Translations under genes and position numbers: made by a program
Notes under the pieces: generated by a model
Seen by the model: the letters and a program-made list of their open reading frames with translations, nothing else
Databases searched by the model: none
Told to the model about the DNA's origin: nothing
Source: Algorimicrobium sp002414705
Lineage (GTDB): Bacteria; Bacteroidota; Bacteroidia; Flavobacteriales; Flavobacteriaceae
DNA length: 20,169 nucleotides
Assembly: GCA_963972425.1 (NCBI GenBank)
Contig: CAXAUF010000050.1
Span: 1 to 20,169 of the forward strand
Reading direction: 5' to 3'
Part shown: positions 1 through 7,860 of the stretch, piece after piece
Layout of the letters: each line of letters opens with the position of its first letter
Numbering within the stretch: position 1 is the stretch's first letter

Positions 1-107
1 TTATTGCTAGTTCCAGCCTACTTACGAAAATCCTCGCGGATTTTCTATTCGGTTTGTATTTGCTAAATTAGGTGCTAAAACACGCAACAAACCATATACA
101 AAACCGT
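1..107. repeat. Probable end of a dispersed flavobacterial intergenic repeat
   Basis: This non-coding stretch contains a perfect inverted repeat at 26-45 (GAAAATCC, loop TCGC, GGATTTTC). It is followed by a region whose reverse complement reads like the long intergenic repeats I remember from Flavobacteriaceae genomes: a GTATATGG-type start, a TTGCGTG core, then the GC-rich hairpin. It has no open reading frame of useful length and has no coding role for the neighbouring tatA. The left part is cut by the window edge, so its full length cannot be seen. The hairpin is seen directly. The repeat-family assignment rests on memory and is uncertain. Confidence 0.4.
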
Positions 108-172
108 AAACGAAACTAAAAAATTAAAATAAAGAAAATGCTTATCTAATAAAGTAAAGACCCAATATTCTT

Positions 173-460
173 TTAAAGTTTCCGCCTCACAGAACCTGTA
201 AAATCCTCCAATTCGTCTTTTACTTTGTTCAGTTCGTCTTGAACATCTTTGGTAACGCTGGTATCAATGCCATTTTTTTCGGCACTTTTAGAAATTTCAG
301 ATTTTAGGTCGTTAGATGCGTTTTTGAGAGTTCGCATCCCTTTCCCTAATCCACGCGCTATTTCGGGAATTTTATCGGCACCAAATACCATGACTACTAT
401 AAATAGTATAAACATGATTTCGGTTGTTCCGATAAATAAAAATGTTGCTTGTTGTATCAC
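173..460 (-). CDS. tatA: Twin-arginine translocase TatA/TatE-type subunit
   Basis: This 95-residue protein is the pore-forming type of Tat subunit, which with TatC exports folded proteins across the inner membrane. One N-terminal membrane helix (about residues 8-26) is followed by the family hinge FGADKIPEIARGLGKGMR (about 26-43). An amphipathic helix and a charged, Lys/Glu-rich tail (about 44-95) complete the usual layout at a usual length. The start is GTG at 460. It is preferred because flavobacterial homologues begin a few residues before the GTTEI motif and because a TAnnTTTG box ends 4 nt upstream; the first in-frame ATG would cut into the membrane helix. The upstream peptidase gene ends in a strong terminator, so tatA probably has its own promoter. 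Assignment to TatA rather than TatB rests on length and the hinge. No tatC is visible here. Confidence 0.9.
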   Translation of the reverse strand: MIQQATFLFIGTTEIMFILFIVVMVFGADKIPEIARGLGKGMRTLKNASNDLKSEISKSAEKNGIDTSVTKDVQDELNKVKDELEDFTGSVRRKL

Positions 461-464
461 GATG

Positions 465-472
465 CAAATATA
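465..472 (-). promoter_or_regulatory. Bacteroidota -7 box (TATATTTG) for tatA
   Basis: On the minus strand the sequence reads TATATTTG, then CATC, then the GTG start. It fits the TAnnTTTG consensus exactly. With the box ending 4 nt before the start codon, transcription would begin at or very near the GTG, which implies a leaderless or nearly leaderless mRNA. No convincing -33 TTG element is visible upstream. Confidence 0.6.
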
Positions 473-490
473 GTAAGTAGTTTGATACGA

Positions 491-523
491 ATAAAAAAAG
501 CCGACTGTAAATAGTCGGCTTTT
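491..523 (-). terminator. Rho-independent terminator after the M1 peptidase gene
   Basis: A perfect 11-bp stem (496-506 pairs with 513-523; GC-rich core GCCGACT) closes a 6-nt loop. Read on the minus strand it is followed by a run of T (complement of the A-tract 493-499). It lies 19 nt beyond the peptidase stop codon and before the tatA promoter, so it should end the long minus-strand transcription unit. The A/T tracts on both sides could allow some activity in the other direction. Confidence 0.88.
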
Positions 524-541
524 AATAAAATATTATACGAA

Positions 542-2851
542 TTAGTCTTTGTTCTTGTCTTTAAACTGATCAAACTGACTTTGCTTAACCTCTTTTGGCC
601 AAGAATTGTTTGAAGTATCAACATCGGCAGTTTCTAAATTAGGATCGACAGTAATTTTAACAATCTCCTTATCAGACGCTACTGCTTTGCTTACTTCTTT
701 ATCATTTAAACGCCATATTTGAGCTGGATACGTTTCTTTTTTTGTTGTACCATCAGAATACGTATACTCAACAATAATTGGCATTACTAATCCACCTGGC
801 TTTTCAAAAGTTATACTATAAAAGTATTTTGGTTGTTTGATATTCTTACGTTCTTCAGGCGTAAAATTATCCATAACATACTCATTTAAACTTGGTGAAT
901 TTTCTAACAACGTACCGTTTTTCATGTTTTCATTAAACTCTTCACTTCCTTCTTCTACCATGTAAACTAAAGGCGGTAAATCGCTCATTTTCATACCACG
1001 TTGTTTTACCATGGCTTTAATTTGTGCATTAGGTTCCGATGATACGTAATATTTTTTCACCTCTTTAACACCCATATCTACATAATCTGTAGTATAGAAC
1101 CAACCTCTCCAAAACCAATCTAAATCGAATGCTGATGCATCTTCCATGGTTCTAAAGAAATCTTCTGGTGTTGGGTGCTTGAACATCCAACGGTTTGCAT
1201 ATTCTCTGAATGCATAATCAAATAAATCACGACCCATAACAGTTTCTCTTAAAATATTAAGAGCTGTTCCTGGTTTTCCATACGCATTATTTCCAAACTG
1301 ATATGTATTTAAACCTTTGGTCATAATTGGTGCAATATAATCTTGATCGCCACCCATGTAAGGTACAATATTAGCAGCAGGTCCACGGCTTGAAGGATAC
1401 TTCGCATCACCTTCAGATAAAGCAGCTGGATACCACTCGCCAAAATCTTGTTCAGCTACATATTGTACAAAGGTATTTAAACCTTCATCCATCCATGTCC
1501 ACTGACGTTCATCACTATTTACAATCATTGGGAAATAGTTGTGACCAACTTCGTGAATAATAACGCTAATCATACCGTACTTTGTACGATCGCTATAGTT
1601 TCCATCTTTATCAGGACGACCATAGTTAAAGCAAATCATTGGGTATTCCATACCTTGTTGCTTGGCATGAACCGAAATAGCTTTATGATATGGATAATCA
1701 AATGTCATACGTGAGTAAGACTTTAACGTACTTGCTACAGCATACGTTGACCATTGTTCCCATAACGGATTTCCTTCTTTAGGATACATAGATACAGCCA
1801 TGACGTCTTTATCGCCAATTTTAACTGCCATCATATCCCAAATATATTTTCTAGACGTTGCAAAGGCAAAATCACGCACATTTTCTGCTGAAAACTTCCA
1901 TGTTTTGGTTCCAGTAGCACGATTTTTTTCAGCTATTTCGGCTTCGGCTTGTGTAACAATCACAACAGGCTTATCATACGATTTCTGCGCTTGTTCATAA
2001 CGCTTCATCATATCCTTTGAAAACACGTCTTTACGGTTCGTTAAAACACCTGTTGCATCCATAATATGATCTGAAGGAACGGTAATGTTCACTTCATAAT
2101 TACCGAATGGTAACGCAAATTCATCACGTCCCCAAAATTGAGAGTTTTGCCACCCTTCTACATCATTATAGACTGCCATTCTCGGGAAGAATTGTGCAAT
2201 AATATAGTTTCTATTACCATCTTCTGGGAAAAATTCATATCCTGAACGTCCACCCATATTAACATAATCGTTTATGTTATACCACCATTTGATTGAGAAA
2301 GAAAACTTATCTCCAGTGCTTAAAGCATTAGGTAATTCCACACGCATCATTGTTTGATTTATCATGTGTGGTAAGGCTTTTCCGCTAACGTCTGTAACGG
2401 CTTCAATTTTAAAACCACCATCAAAACCATCTGTCATATAAGCAGAAGCAAAACTACCTGCTTGTTGTGCTGGAGCTACACCACTACCTTCAATTAAAGG
2501 CGTCTGTGAATCTTTAGCACGCATGTTTTGATCTAATTGCACCCATAAATACTTTAATTGATCTGGGGAATTATTGGTATACGTAATAGTTTCAAAACCA
2601 GAAATCCTGGCTTTATCATCATCCAATGTCAAGTCCATTTTATAATCTGCTTGCTGCTGATAATAAGCTGGTCCAGGTGCTCCTGAAGCTGTACGAAACA
2701 TATTTGGCGTTGAAAATTCGTCATACAGTTGTTTAAACTTGTTGTTATTTGTATGACCTGGTTTGCGTTCTGGCTTTTGTTCTTGATCTTGTGCAAATGC
2801 ACCTACAGAAACAAACAAAGCAGATAAGAAAAGATACTTTAGGTTTTTCAT
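542..2851 (-). CDS. Secreted M1 family zinc metallopeptidase
   Basis: This is a 769-residue exported peptidase of the M1 (gluzincin aminopeptidase) family. An N-terminal signal peptide (about 1-20, ending GAFAQ) sends it across the inner membrane. The zinc site is complete: HEVGH at 433-437 (H433, catalytic E434, H437) followed after 18 residues by E456 in WMDEGLN. The substrate-binding GxMEN-type motif appears as GMEYP at 400-404. The N-terminal half is the beta-sandwich domain expected in the family. No lipobox or T9SS sorting domain is visible, so a periplasmic location is most likely. It is the last gene of the minus-strand block behind a DUF6702 gene and four CarboxypepD_reg-like genes, with the terminator just after it. 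The natural substrate is unknown; release of N-terminal residues from peptides is the family expectation. Confidence 0.93.
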   Translation of the reverse strand: MKNLKYLFLSALFVSVGAFAQDQEQKPERKPGHTNNNKFKQLYDEFSTPNMFRTASGAPGPAYYQQQADYKMDLTLDDDKARISGFETITYTNNSPDQLKYLWVQLDQNMRAKDSQTPLIEGSGVAPAQQAGSFASAYMTDGFDGGFKIEAVTDVSGKALPHMINQTMMRVELPNALSTGDKFSFSIKWWYNINDYVNMGGRSGYEFFPEDGNRNYIIAQFFPRMAVYNDVEGWQNSQFWGRDEFALPFGNYEVNITVPSDHIMDATGVLTNRKDVFSKDMMKRYEQAQKSYDKPVVIVTQAEAEIAEKNRATGTKTWKFSAENVRDFAFATSRKYIWDMMAVKIGDKDVMAVSMYPKEGNPLWEQWSTYAVASTLKSYSRMTFDYPYHKAISVHAKQQGMEYPMICFNYGRPDKDGNYSDRTKYGMISVIIHEVGHNYFPMIVNSDERQWTWMDEGLNTFVQYVAEQDFGEWYPAALSEGDAKYPSSRGPAANIVPYMGGDQDYIAPIMTKGLNTYQFGNNAYGKPGTALNILRETVMGRDLFDYAFREYANRWMFKHPTPEDFFRTMEDASAFDLDWFWRGWFYTTDYVDMGVKEVKKYYVSSEPNAQIKAMVKQRGMKMSDLPPLVYMVEEGSEEFNENMKNGTLLENSPSLNEYVMDNFTPEERKNIKQPKYFYSITFEKPGGLVMPIIVEYTYSDGTTKKETYPAQIWRLNDKEVSKAVASDKEIVKITVDPNLETADVDTSNNSWPKEVKQSQFDQFKDKNKD

Positions 2852-2915
2852 GGTTGAAATTTATTACTAAAAATTTGAGTTGAAAATTAACACTTTTTTA
2901 AGGTTTTAAGATATT

Positions 2916-3419
2916 TTATTTAAAGTTTAACAAACCTTTATCATTTTGTTTAACGAGTACAAAGCTTTTGTTCTCTCCGTTTATATCTGTTCTAACAATA
3001 TTTTTTTGTTCAGGAAATACATCAAATAATACTTGATTACGTATTTCAAAAGATTGGATGGAAGCTACTTTCTCTATTTCAAAATAGCAATACACAATAT
3101 CATTTTCGTATTCCTTTCCTAAAAAAACCATTTTAGATGGCTTTCCATTAATGGTAATCACCATCTTTTCGCCTATATATTTATCAATATATTGATTTAC
3201 TTTTTCAGACTCGTTGTTTGCTGCCAATGTTACGGTTTCATCATAACGCATGCGAATTAAGCGTTCTAAATCGTCCACAAAAATTCGTGTTATAACTTGA
3301 ACGGATTGTTTTTCTTTGACATATTCAACCTGTGTAATACTCACATAATATTTATGCGCAACTGTAAATGCCATAAGTGGAATAATGGCTAAAATGAACA
3401 AATACTTAAATGATTTCAT
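2916..3419 (-). CDS. DUF6702 family secreted protein
   Basis: This 167-residue protein has an N-terminal hydrophobic signal segment (about 1-21, ending FTVAHK) and then a soluble, mostly beta-predicted domain. The mature N-terminus HKYYVSITQVEY and the following IFVDDLE segment are, as I recall, the signature of the DUF6702 family, which is common in Flavobacteriaceae and often sits beside an M1 peptidase. There is one cysteine (in VYCYFEIE) and no catalytic motif that I can recognise. It lies 64 nt upstream of the M1 peptidase on the same strand and 65 nt downstream of the last CarboxypepD_reg-like paralogue, so it is probably in the same transcription unit. Function is unknown; an accessory role to the peptidase is inference from position only. 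Confidence 0.75.
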   Translation of the reverse strand: MKSFKYLFILAIIPLMAFTVAHKYYVSITQVEYVKEKQSVQVITRIFVDDLERLIRMRYDETVTLAANNESEKVNQYIDKYIGEKMVITINGKPSKMVFLGKEYENDIVYCYFEIEKVASIQSFEIRNQVLFDVFPEQKNIVRTDINGENKSFVLVKQNDKGLLNFK

Positions 3420-3484
3420 TTGTGTATATTTTTAAAATGCTAATGTAGTTATTTGATAGGCTCAAAAATTATTCCATGTTATGA

Positions 3485-4288
3485 TTAATGGGTATTTATA
3501 CCTTTATTGTCATAATAGATGAGCAGTTTTTCTTTGAGGTATTCGTATTGATCTACCGCAGTTTTATTTTTACAACGTTCTAAAAAGTCAGGTTGTTCTG
3601 AAGTAAAATACATAAACTCCATAATATGATTATCCTCCAAGGGATAATCGGCAAAAAGAGCTTCAGAAACATGCGATTTTAAATGATACATTAGTACGTC
3701 CTTTTCTTCCAATTTTACATACATTTTCATGTCCTTGGTTCTGCCACTTATGGCATTTATAATTGGAATTAGCCGAACCGAAGCACCTAAACCACCCAAC
3801 GATCCGCCTAGTTTTGGATTTAAATCGCCAGCATCCTTTAAATGTCGTTCCGCTTGCGTTAATGGCTTTCCTTGATAACTTGGAATACCTGCTTTTTTAG
3901 ATGTCATGGGTTCGCCTTCCACATTAGAAACATCCGAATGCATATTTCCAGTTAATAATTTTCCAACGGTTACCTCATCTAACGTATTTACATGCTCCAA
4001 TAACGTTATAACAACCGCTCCATTTTTATAGGTTTCGCTATCTATAATGAGTACTTGTAATTCATGTTGAAGTGACGAAAAAATTAATGTATCTTGAAGT
4101 TTGACTTCAATATCAAACAACCCAGAATTATTGCTAATAGTATTTTTTTTCGATGTTTTATTTATAACATGAACATTCTCTGCTTCTTGAGATGTAAGCA
4201 CTTTACCATGAAGCATTTTAGTCTGTCCTAACACATTGTGAAGTGACAGGCTAATGACTAAAAACAGAATAAAAACAATTTTATTCAT
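3485..4288 (-). CDS. Secreted CarboxypepD_reg-like protein, paralogue 4 of 4
   Basis: This 267-residue exported protein has a signal peptide (about 1-21) followed by a carboxypeptidase-regulatory-like beta-sandwich domain (about 25-105, with the typical LHGKV, NVHVINKTS and NSGLFDIEV strands). That domain ends at LDEVTVGK (103-110), which resembles the junction found in SusC-type outer-membrane receptors just before the plug, but no plug or barrel follows. The C-terminal half is particular to this local family: VEGEPMT (123-129), AGIPSYQGK (133-141), an INAISGRTK segment (178-185), LEEKD (193-197) and EQPDFLERCKNK (231-242). A Gly/Leu-rich insert (about 158-175) is longer here than in the paralogues. 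It follows paralogue 3 after a 7-nt gap. The molecular role is not known. Confidence 0.8.
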   Translation of the reverse strand: MNKIVFILFLVISLSLHNVLGQTKMLHGKVLTSQEAENVHVINKTSKKNTISNNSGLFDIEVKLQDTLIFSSLQHELQVLIIDSETYKNGAVVITLLEHVNTLDEVTVGKLLTGNMHSDVSNVEGEPMTSKKAGIPSYQGKPLTQAERHLKDAGDLNPKLGGSLGGLGASVRLIPIINAISGRTKDMKMYVKLEEKDVLMYHLKSHVSEALFADYPLEDNHIMEFMYFTSEQPDFLERCKNKTAVDQYEYLKEKLLIYYDNKGINTH

Positions 4289-4295
4289 ATCATGT

Positions 4296-5036
4296 TTACT
4301 CTTTATTTTGCTGATACATTTCTAACTTTTCAATAAGAAACTCTAAAACTAAAATACCATTTTGGTTTTTACAACACTCTAAAAATTGCGGATCTTCAGA
4401 ACAAAAATAAAAATAATCCATTCGTAATGCAGGTTCTAAAGGATAATTAGCAAATAAATCTATTTCATGCGCAACACGTATCTTGTGTAAAAGCGCATCT
4501 TTTTCCTCCAGTTTGGCTTGCATTTTAAAGCGTTTAATAGCACCATTAATAGTATTTACCAACAAGCTAACCATTCCACTTTTAGCATAGCTTAAACGTC
4601 TCTGGGTTTGGGTTGGCATTTTTCCTTGATAACTAGGAATACCTGCTTTTTTAGCTGTCATGGGCTCGCCCTCAACTATTTGCACATCCTGAAGTAAATC
4701 GCCAGAAAGCACTTTACCAACAACTACTTCGTCTAACATATTAACTAATGGTTCCAAAAAAACACGAATCTGCTTTTCTTGAAGCATTTCAGCGTCTATA
4801 ACAAGTGATACTAATTGATGTTGTATGGATGAAATAATAATGGTATCATTCAGTTTACTTGGAATTACAAAAGTACCAGAAGCATTTGTAATGGTAAATT
4901 TTTTTGATGTTTTGTTAATAATATGAATGTTTTCTGCATCTAAATTGGTTATAACTTGCCCATCTAAATCTGTTGTTTGAGAAAACATATTAGATGAAAA
5001 AATAAAGAAACAAAACAAAAATTTAATCGGCTGCAT
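4296..5036 (-). CDS. Secreted CarboxypepD_reg-like protein, paralogue 3 of 4
   Basis: This is a 246-residue member of the tandem family. I place the start at ATG 5036, not at the in-frame ATG at 5084. The internal start gives a proper signal peptide (about 1-20, ending NMFSQ) and the same 14-nt overlap with the upstream gene (ATGCAGCCGATTAA) as at the previous junction, while the longer form adds a charged leader inside the neighbour's coding sequence. The regulatory-like domain (about 24-104) ends at LDEVVVGK (101-108). The family block VEGEPMT (121-127) with AGIPSYQGK, then LEEKD and EDPQFLECCKNQ near the C-terminus, match its neighbours. The Gly-rich stretch of paralogue 4 is missing, making it the shortest copy. 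Function unknown. Confidence 0.78.
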   Translation of the reverse strand: MQPIKFLFCFFIFSSNMFSQTTDLDGQVITNLDAENIHIINKTSKKFTITNASGTFVIPSKLNDTIIISSIQHQLVSLVIDAEMLQEKQIRVFLEPLVNMLDEVVVGKVLSGDLLQDVQIVEGEPMTAKKAGIPSYQGKMPTQTQRRLSYAKSGMVSLLVNTINGAIKRFKMQAKLEEKDALLHKIRVAHEIDLFANYPLEPALRMDYFYFCSEDPQFLECCKNQNGILVLEFLIEKLEMYQQNKE

Positions 5037-5802
5037 GGTCTTTAGCACGTATTTGTTTTTGCTTAAAAAGTTGCAATTTTTCAATTAAATAATCCAATTT
5101 TTCGATGGATGATTTGTTTTTACAGCGTGATAAAAAATCAGGCTGTTCTGAAGCAAAATAAAAATACTCCATAACATATTCCTCTTCCAACGGGTTTTCT
5201 GAAAACAAATCATCAGACAGGTTGTTTTTCATAGTGAATATCAACGCATCTTTTTCTTCTAATTTTATTTGATTTTTCAGCTTTTTAGTTCGCCCAGAAA
5301 TGGCGTTTATTATAGGGTTTAATGGTATAAAACCACCACCTGTTGTGGCTTCATTTAACTTGCGTTCACTTTGAGTTTTTAAAGGTCCTTGGTAACTGGG
5401 CACACCTGCTTTTTCAGCTGTCATGGGCTCTCCTTCCACATTGGAGACATCCGAATTTATGTTTCCTGTAAGTATTTTACCAACAACTACTTGATCTAAT
5501 TCATTTAATTGTTCTTCTAAAGTAACTACTAATGTTTTATTTTCAATAATGTCAGCATCCACCAAAACAGATGTTAATTTATGCTGAATGGACGTGAAAA
5601 TTAAGGTATCGTTTAGCGTTACAGAAATCTTAAAAGCACCATCAGCATTAGTAATCGTAAATTTTTGTGCGGTTTTATTAATAACATGAATATTCTCCAC
5701 CTCTGTGGTGCTCTGCACGCTCCCTAAAAGCTCTATAGTTTGAGAATAGGTTTGTTGTAATGTTAAAAAAACAAAAACAATAAAGAACTTAATTTTGTGC
5801 AT
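5023..5802 (-). CDS. Secreted CarboxypepD_reg-like protein, paralogue 2 of 4
   Basis: This 259-residue exported protein has a signal peptide (about 1-21, ending TYSQ). A carboxypeptidase-regulatory-like domain (about 25-105) ends at LDQVVVGK (102-109). The local family block VEGEPMT (122-128) with AGVPSYQG follows, then NAISGRTK, LEEKD and EQPDFLSRCKNK. It resembles paralogues 3 and 4 much more than paralogue 1. Its start overlaps the end of paralogue 1 by 14 nt (ATGCACAAAATTAA) and its end overlaps the start of paralogue 3 by 14 nt. This suggests translational coupling and duplication of a unit that included the junction. The lone Cys in the C-terminal RCKNK motif is shared with paralogue 4. 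Molecular function is unknown; such domains are usually taken as extracytoplasmic binding or folding modules. Confidence 0.8.
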   Translation of the reverse strand: MHKIKFFIVFVFLTLQQTYSQTIELLGSVQSTTEVENIHVINKTAQKFTITNADGAFKISVTLNDTLIFTSIQHKLTSVLVDADIIENKTLVVTLEEQLNELDQVVVGKILTGNINSDVSNVEGEPMTAEKAGVPSYQGPLKTQSERKLNEATTGGGFIPLNPIINAISGRTKKLKNQIKLEEKDALIFTMKNNLSDDLFSENPLEEEYVMEYFYFASEQPDFLSRCKNKSSIEKLDYLIEKLQLFKQKQIRAKDHAAD

Positions 5803-6580
5803 CTTCGTGTTTTAAAAACAGCACACTATTATTCTGTAAAAATTCCATACGCTGAATTTCATTTTCTTCTCCCAGCATACTTACTTCAAAACCATTTGCT
5901 ATACAAAATGCAAAAAACGATTCCACTTCAACCAAAGGAATATTGTAAGTTTCGTTAATATATTGTGGCGAATAAATATCAGCCAAATCCAAAGGTCTTT
6001 TATCCCGAAGTAGTTGAACGGATTCCTTTTTCAATGGTTTACCTAGCCATTTATTAATGCCAAAAATATTAGCAACATTCAAACCATTATAAAAAACACC
6101 TGGATCTGCTGCAATATTCTGTGGTTTAGAAAATTCATCTTCACCAAATTCCATATTACTTAAATCGCCAAAACTCATTAAAATAGCTTTTTGCGTTTCT
6201 GCATTAGTCATATCAACTAATAAGTCGCCTGTTAATTTTGAAGGCAGCAAAATAACTTCACTTAAGGTATTTAATGCTTCAACTAAAAATAAACGGAGTT
6301 GCTTCGAATCTATAACATCCTGATTTATCGTTACTTTTTTAGCTTCGTATTGAAGTGCCGAAACTTCTAGAATATCTTTTAATCCGACTTCTAAAGTAAA
6401 ATTCCCATCAATATCGGCAATTGTACCTTTATTGGAAGATGTGTTGAAAATAGTTACACCTTCCACATCGCTATTGGCAATTATTTTTCCGGTGACTTCC
6501 ACACGCGATATTGTTTGCGTAAAACCTACGGTAAAAGTCAATAAAAAAAGAAATCCGAGTAATTGTCGTTTCAAGTTCAT
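5789..6580 (-). CDS. Secreted CarboxypepD_reg-like protein, paralogue 1 of 4 (divergent)
   Basis: This 263-residue protein is the first gene of the minus-strand block. A signal peptide (about 1-22, ending GFTQ) precedes a carboxypeptidase-regulatory-like domain (about 28-105; VTGKII, VEGVTIFNTS, IDGNFTLEV). The domain ends at LSEVIL, where the others have LDEVVVGK. LTGDL then follows as in the paralogues, but VEGEPMT and SYQGK are absent, replaced by an acidic segment around MEFGEDEFSKPQ. The C-terminus (VESFFAFCIANG, then EIQRMEFLQ) keeps the same layout as the FYF-SEQPDFL-C and leucine-rich end of the others. It is a distant member or the founder-like copy. The 106-bp gap to the divergent pepE must contain the block's promoter, but I see no exact TAnnTTTG box for this strand. 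Confidence 0.77.
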   Translation of the reverse strand: MNLKRQLLGFLFLLTFTVGFTQTISRVEVTGKIIANSDVEGVTIFNTSSNKGTIADIDGNFTLEVGLKDILEVSALQYEAKKVTINQDVIDSKQLRLFLVEALNTLSEVILLPSKLTGDLLVDMTNAETQKAILMSFGDLSNMEFGEDEFSKPQNIAADPGVFYNGLNVANIFGINKWLGKPLKKESVQLLRDKRPLDLADIYSPQYINETYNIPLVEVESFFAFCIANGFEVSMLGEENEIQRMEFLQNNSVLFLKHEDAQN

Positions 6581-6686
6581 GAGTTTAGTTGTATAAAGAA
6601 ACTGTTTCTAATCTTAATTTAAATCCAAATAGCTTATAAACTTTTGTTAAAAACAATGTTTAACTAAATTTACAAAAATTTGCCTT

Positions 6687-7394
6687 ATGAAACAATTACT
6701 TATTGCAAGTACATCAACAATTCATGGAAGCGGCTATTTAGAGTATTTATTGGACGACCTAAAGTTGTTTTTTAAAAACTGTAATGCCATTCTATTTATA
6801 CCGTATGCAAGACCTGGTGGGATTTCGCATGACAATTACACACAAATTGCTCGCGACGCTTTTCAAAAAATAGATTTACATGTTAAAGGAATTCATGAAT
6901 TTGAATCAGCTACGGAAGCCATAAAACAAGCCGATGGTATTTTTACAGGTGGCGGAAACACCTTTGTTTTACTCTCCCAACTCTATAAAAATAATTGTAT
7001 TGAAACTTTACGTGATGCTGTAAATTCAGGAATCCCCTATTTAGGAACCAGTGCTGGAAGCAATATTTGTGGATTAACCATAAATACGACTAACGATATG
7101 CCTATTGTGTATCCACCGAGTTTTAAAGCGCTTGGTTTGGTACCATTTAACATTAATCCGCATTATTTAGATCCTATTCCAAATAGCACGCATAAAGGCG
7201 AAACACGCGAAACACGTATTAAAGAGTTTCATGTTTTTAATACGTTTCCGGTTATTGGCTTGCGCGAAGGGAGTTGGCTGGAAGTAGCGAATAATATCAT
7301 AACTTTAAAAGGTAATTTGGATGCACGTATTTTTGAATATGAACGTGAACCTTATGAAGTAAAACCTGAAACCACACTACAACATTTAAGGTAA
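6687..7394 (+). CDS. pepE: Dipeptidase E (PepE, alpha-aspartyl dipeptidase, family S51)
   Basis: This 235-residue cytoplasmic serine peptidase cleaves Asp-X dipeptides. The family nucleophile is in LGTSAGSN (Ser122), the His in NPHY (His159) and the Glu in LREGSW (Glu194). These stand two positions on from the Ser120, His157 and Glu192 reported for the Salmonella enzyme. The IFTGGGNTFVLL motif (85-96) and the length are also typical. The ATG at 6687 is preceded 4 nt upstream by AAAATTTG, one mismatch from the TAnnTTTG box, so a very short leader is possible. It is divergent from the secreted-protein block and only 1 nt upstream of a GNAT gene, so the two are co-transcribed. It would finish peptide breakdown in the cytoplasm; a link to the divergent M1 peptidase is inference. 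Confidence 0.95.
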   Translation: MKQLLIASTSTIHGSGYLEYLLDDLKLFFKNCNAILFIPYARPGGISHDNYTQIARDAFQKIDLHVKGIHEFESATEAIKQADGIFTGGGNTFVLLSQLYKNNCIETLRDAVNSGIPYLGTSAGSNICGLTINTTNDMPIVYPPSFKALGLVPFNINPHYLDPIPNSTHKGETRETRIKEFHVFNTFPVIGLREGSWLEVANNIITLKGNLDARIFEYEREPYEVKPETTLQHLR

Positions 7395-7395
7395 C

Positions 7396-7860
7396 ATGAT
7401 AGTAAATGCTAATAACATAGAACATGCTTATTATAAAGTTCAACTAATTTCTGCTCAAGATACTTATACGATAAGGCAACCCGTTTTAAGAGCTGGCAAA
7501 CCTATTAAAGACTGTGTTTTTGAAGGAGACAATTTAAAAACAACGTTTCATTTAGGACTTTTTTTAAATGAAAACTTAATTGGAGTTGCATCGTACATGA
7601 AAAATACGAATGTTATTTTTTCTGAAGATACTCAGTATCAACTACGAGGCATGGCTATTCTGGAAGATTACCAAAAAAAAGGCTTAGGAACTCTTTTACT
7701 ACAAGCAAGCAAAGAAAAATTAACCCAAATGAAGGTTGATAGATTATGGTTTAATGCACGTGAAATTGCTGTTAAATTCTACAAAAACCACGGCTACAAA
7801 ACAATAGGAGAACCTTTTACTATTGAAGGCGTTGGTATTCATTTTTTAATGACGGAGTAA
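7396..7860 (+). CDS. GNAT family N-acetyltransferase
   Basis: This 154-residue protein has the GNAT fold. The acetyl-CoA pyrophosphate-binding motif A is clear: RGMAILEDYQKKGLG (84-98), ending in the Q/R-x-x-G-x-G pattern, followed by a helix (TLLLQASKEKL). A later segment, WFNAREIAVKFYKNHGYK, is the usual motif B with the Tyr near its end (FYKNHGY). No signal peptide is present, so it is cytoplasmic. The acceptor substrate cannot be told from sequence. Its ATG is 1 nt after the pepE stop, so translation is probably coupled. No convincing terminator is visible in the 150 bp before gpmI. Confidence 0.87.
   Translation: MIVNANNIEHAYYKVQLISAQDTYTIRQPVLRAGKPIKDCVFEGDNLKTTFHLGLFLNENLIGVASYMKNTNVIFSEDTQYQLRGMAILEDYQKKGLGTLLLQASKEKLTQMKVDRLWFNAREIAVKFYKNHGYKTIGEPFTIEGVGIHFLMTE

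Noticed and set aside
249..473. Plus-strand open frame opposite tatA
   Set aside because: Antisense shadow of a clear TatA gene, with no domain or promoter support.
5037..5084. Longer N-terminus for paralogue 3 (ATG at 5084)
   Set aside because: It adds a charged leader before a normal signal peptide and overlaps the upstream gene by 62 nt, while ATG 5036 reproduces the 14-nt overlap of the previous junction.
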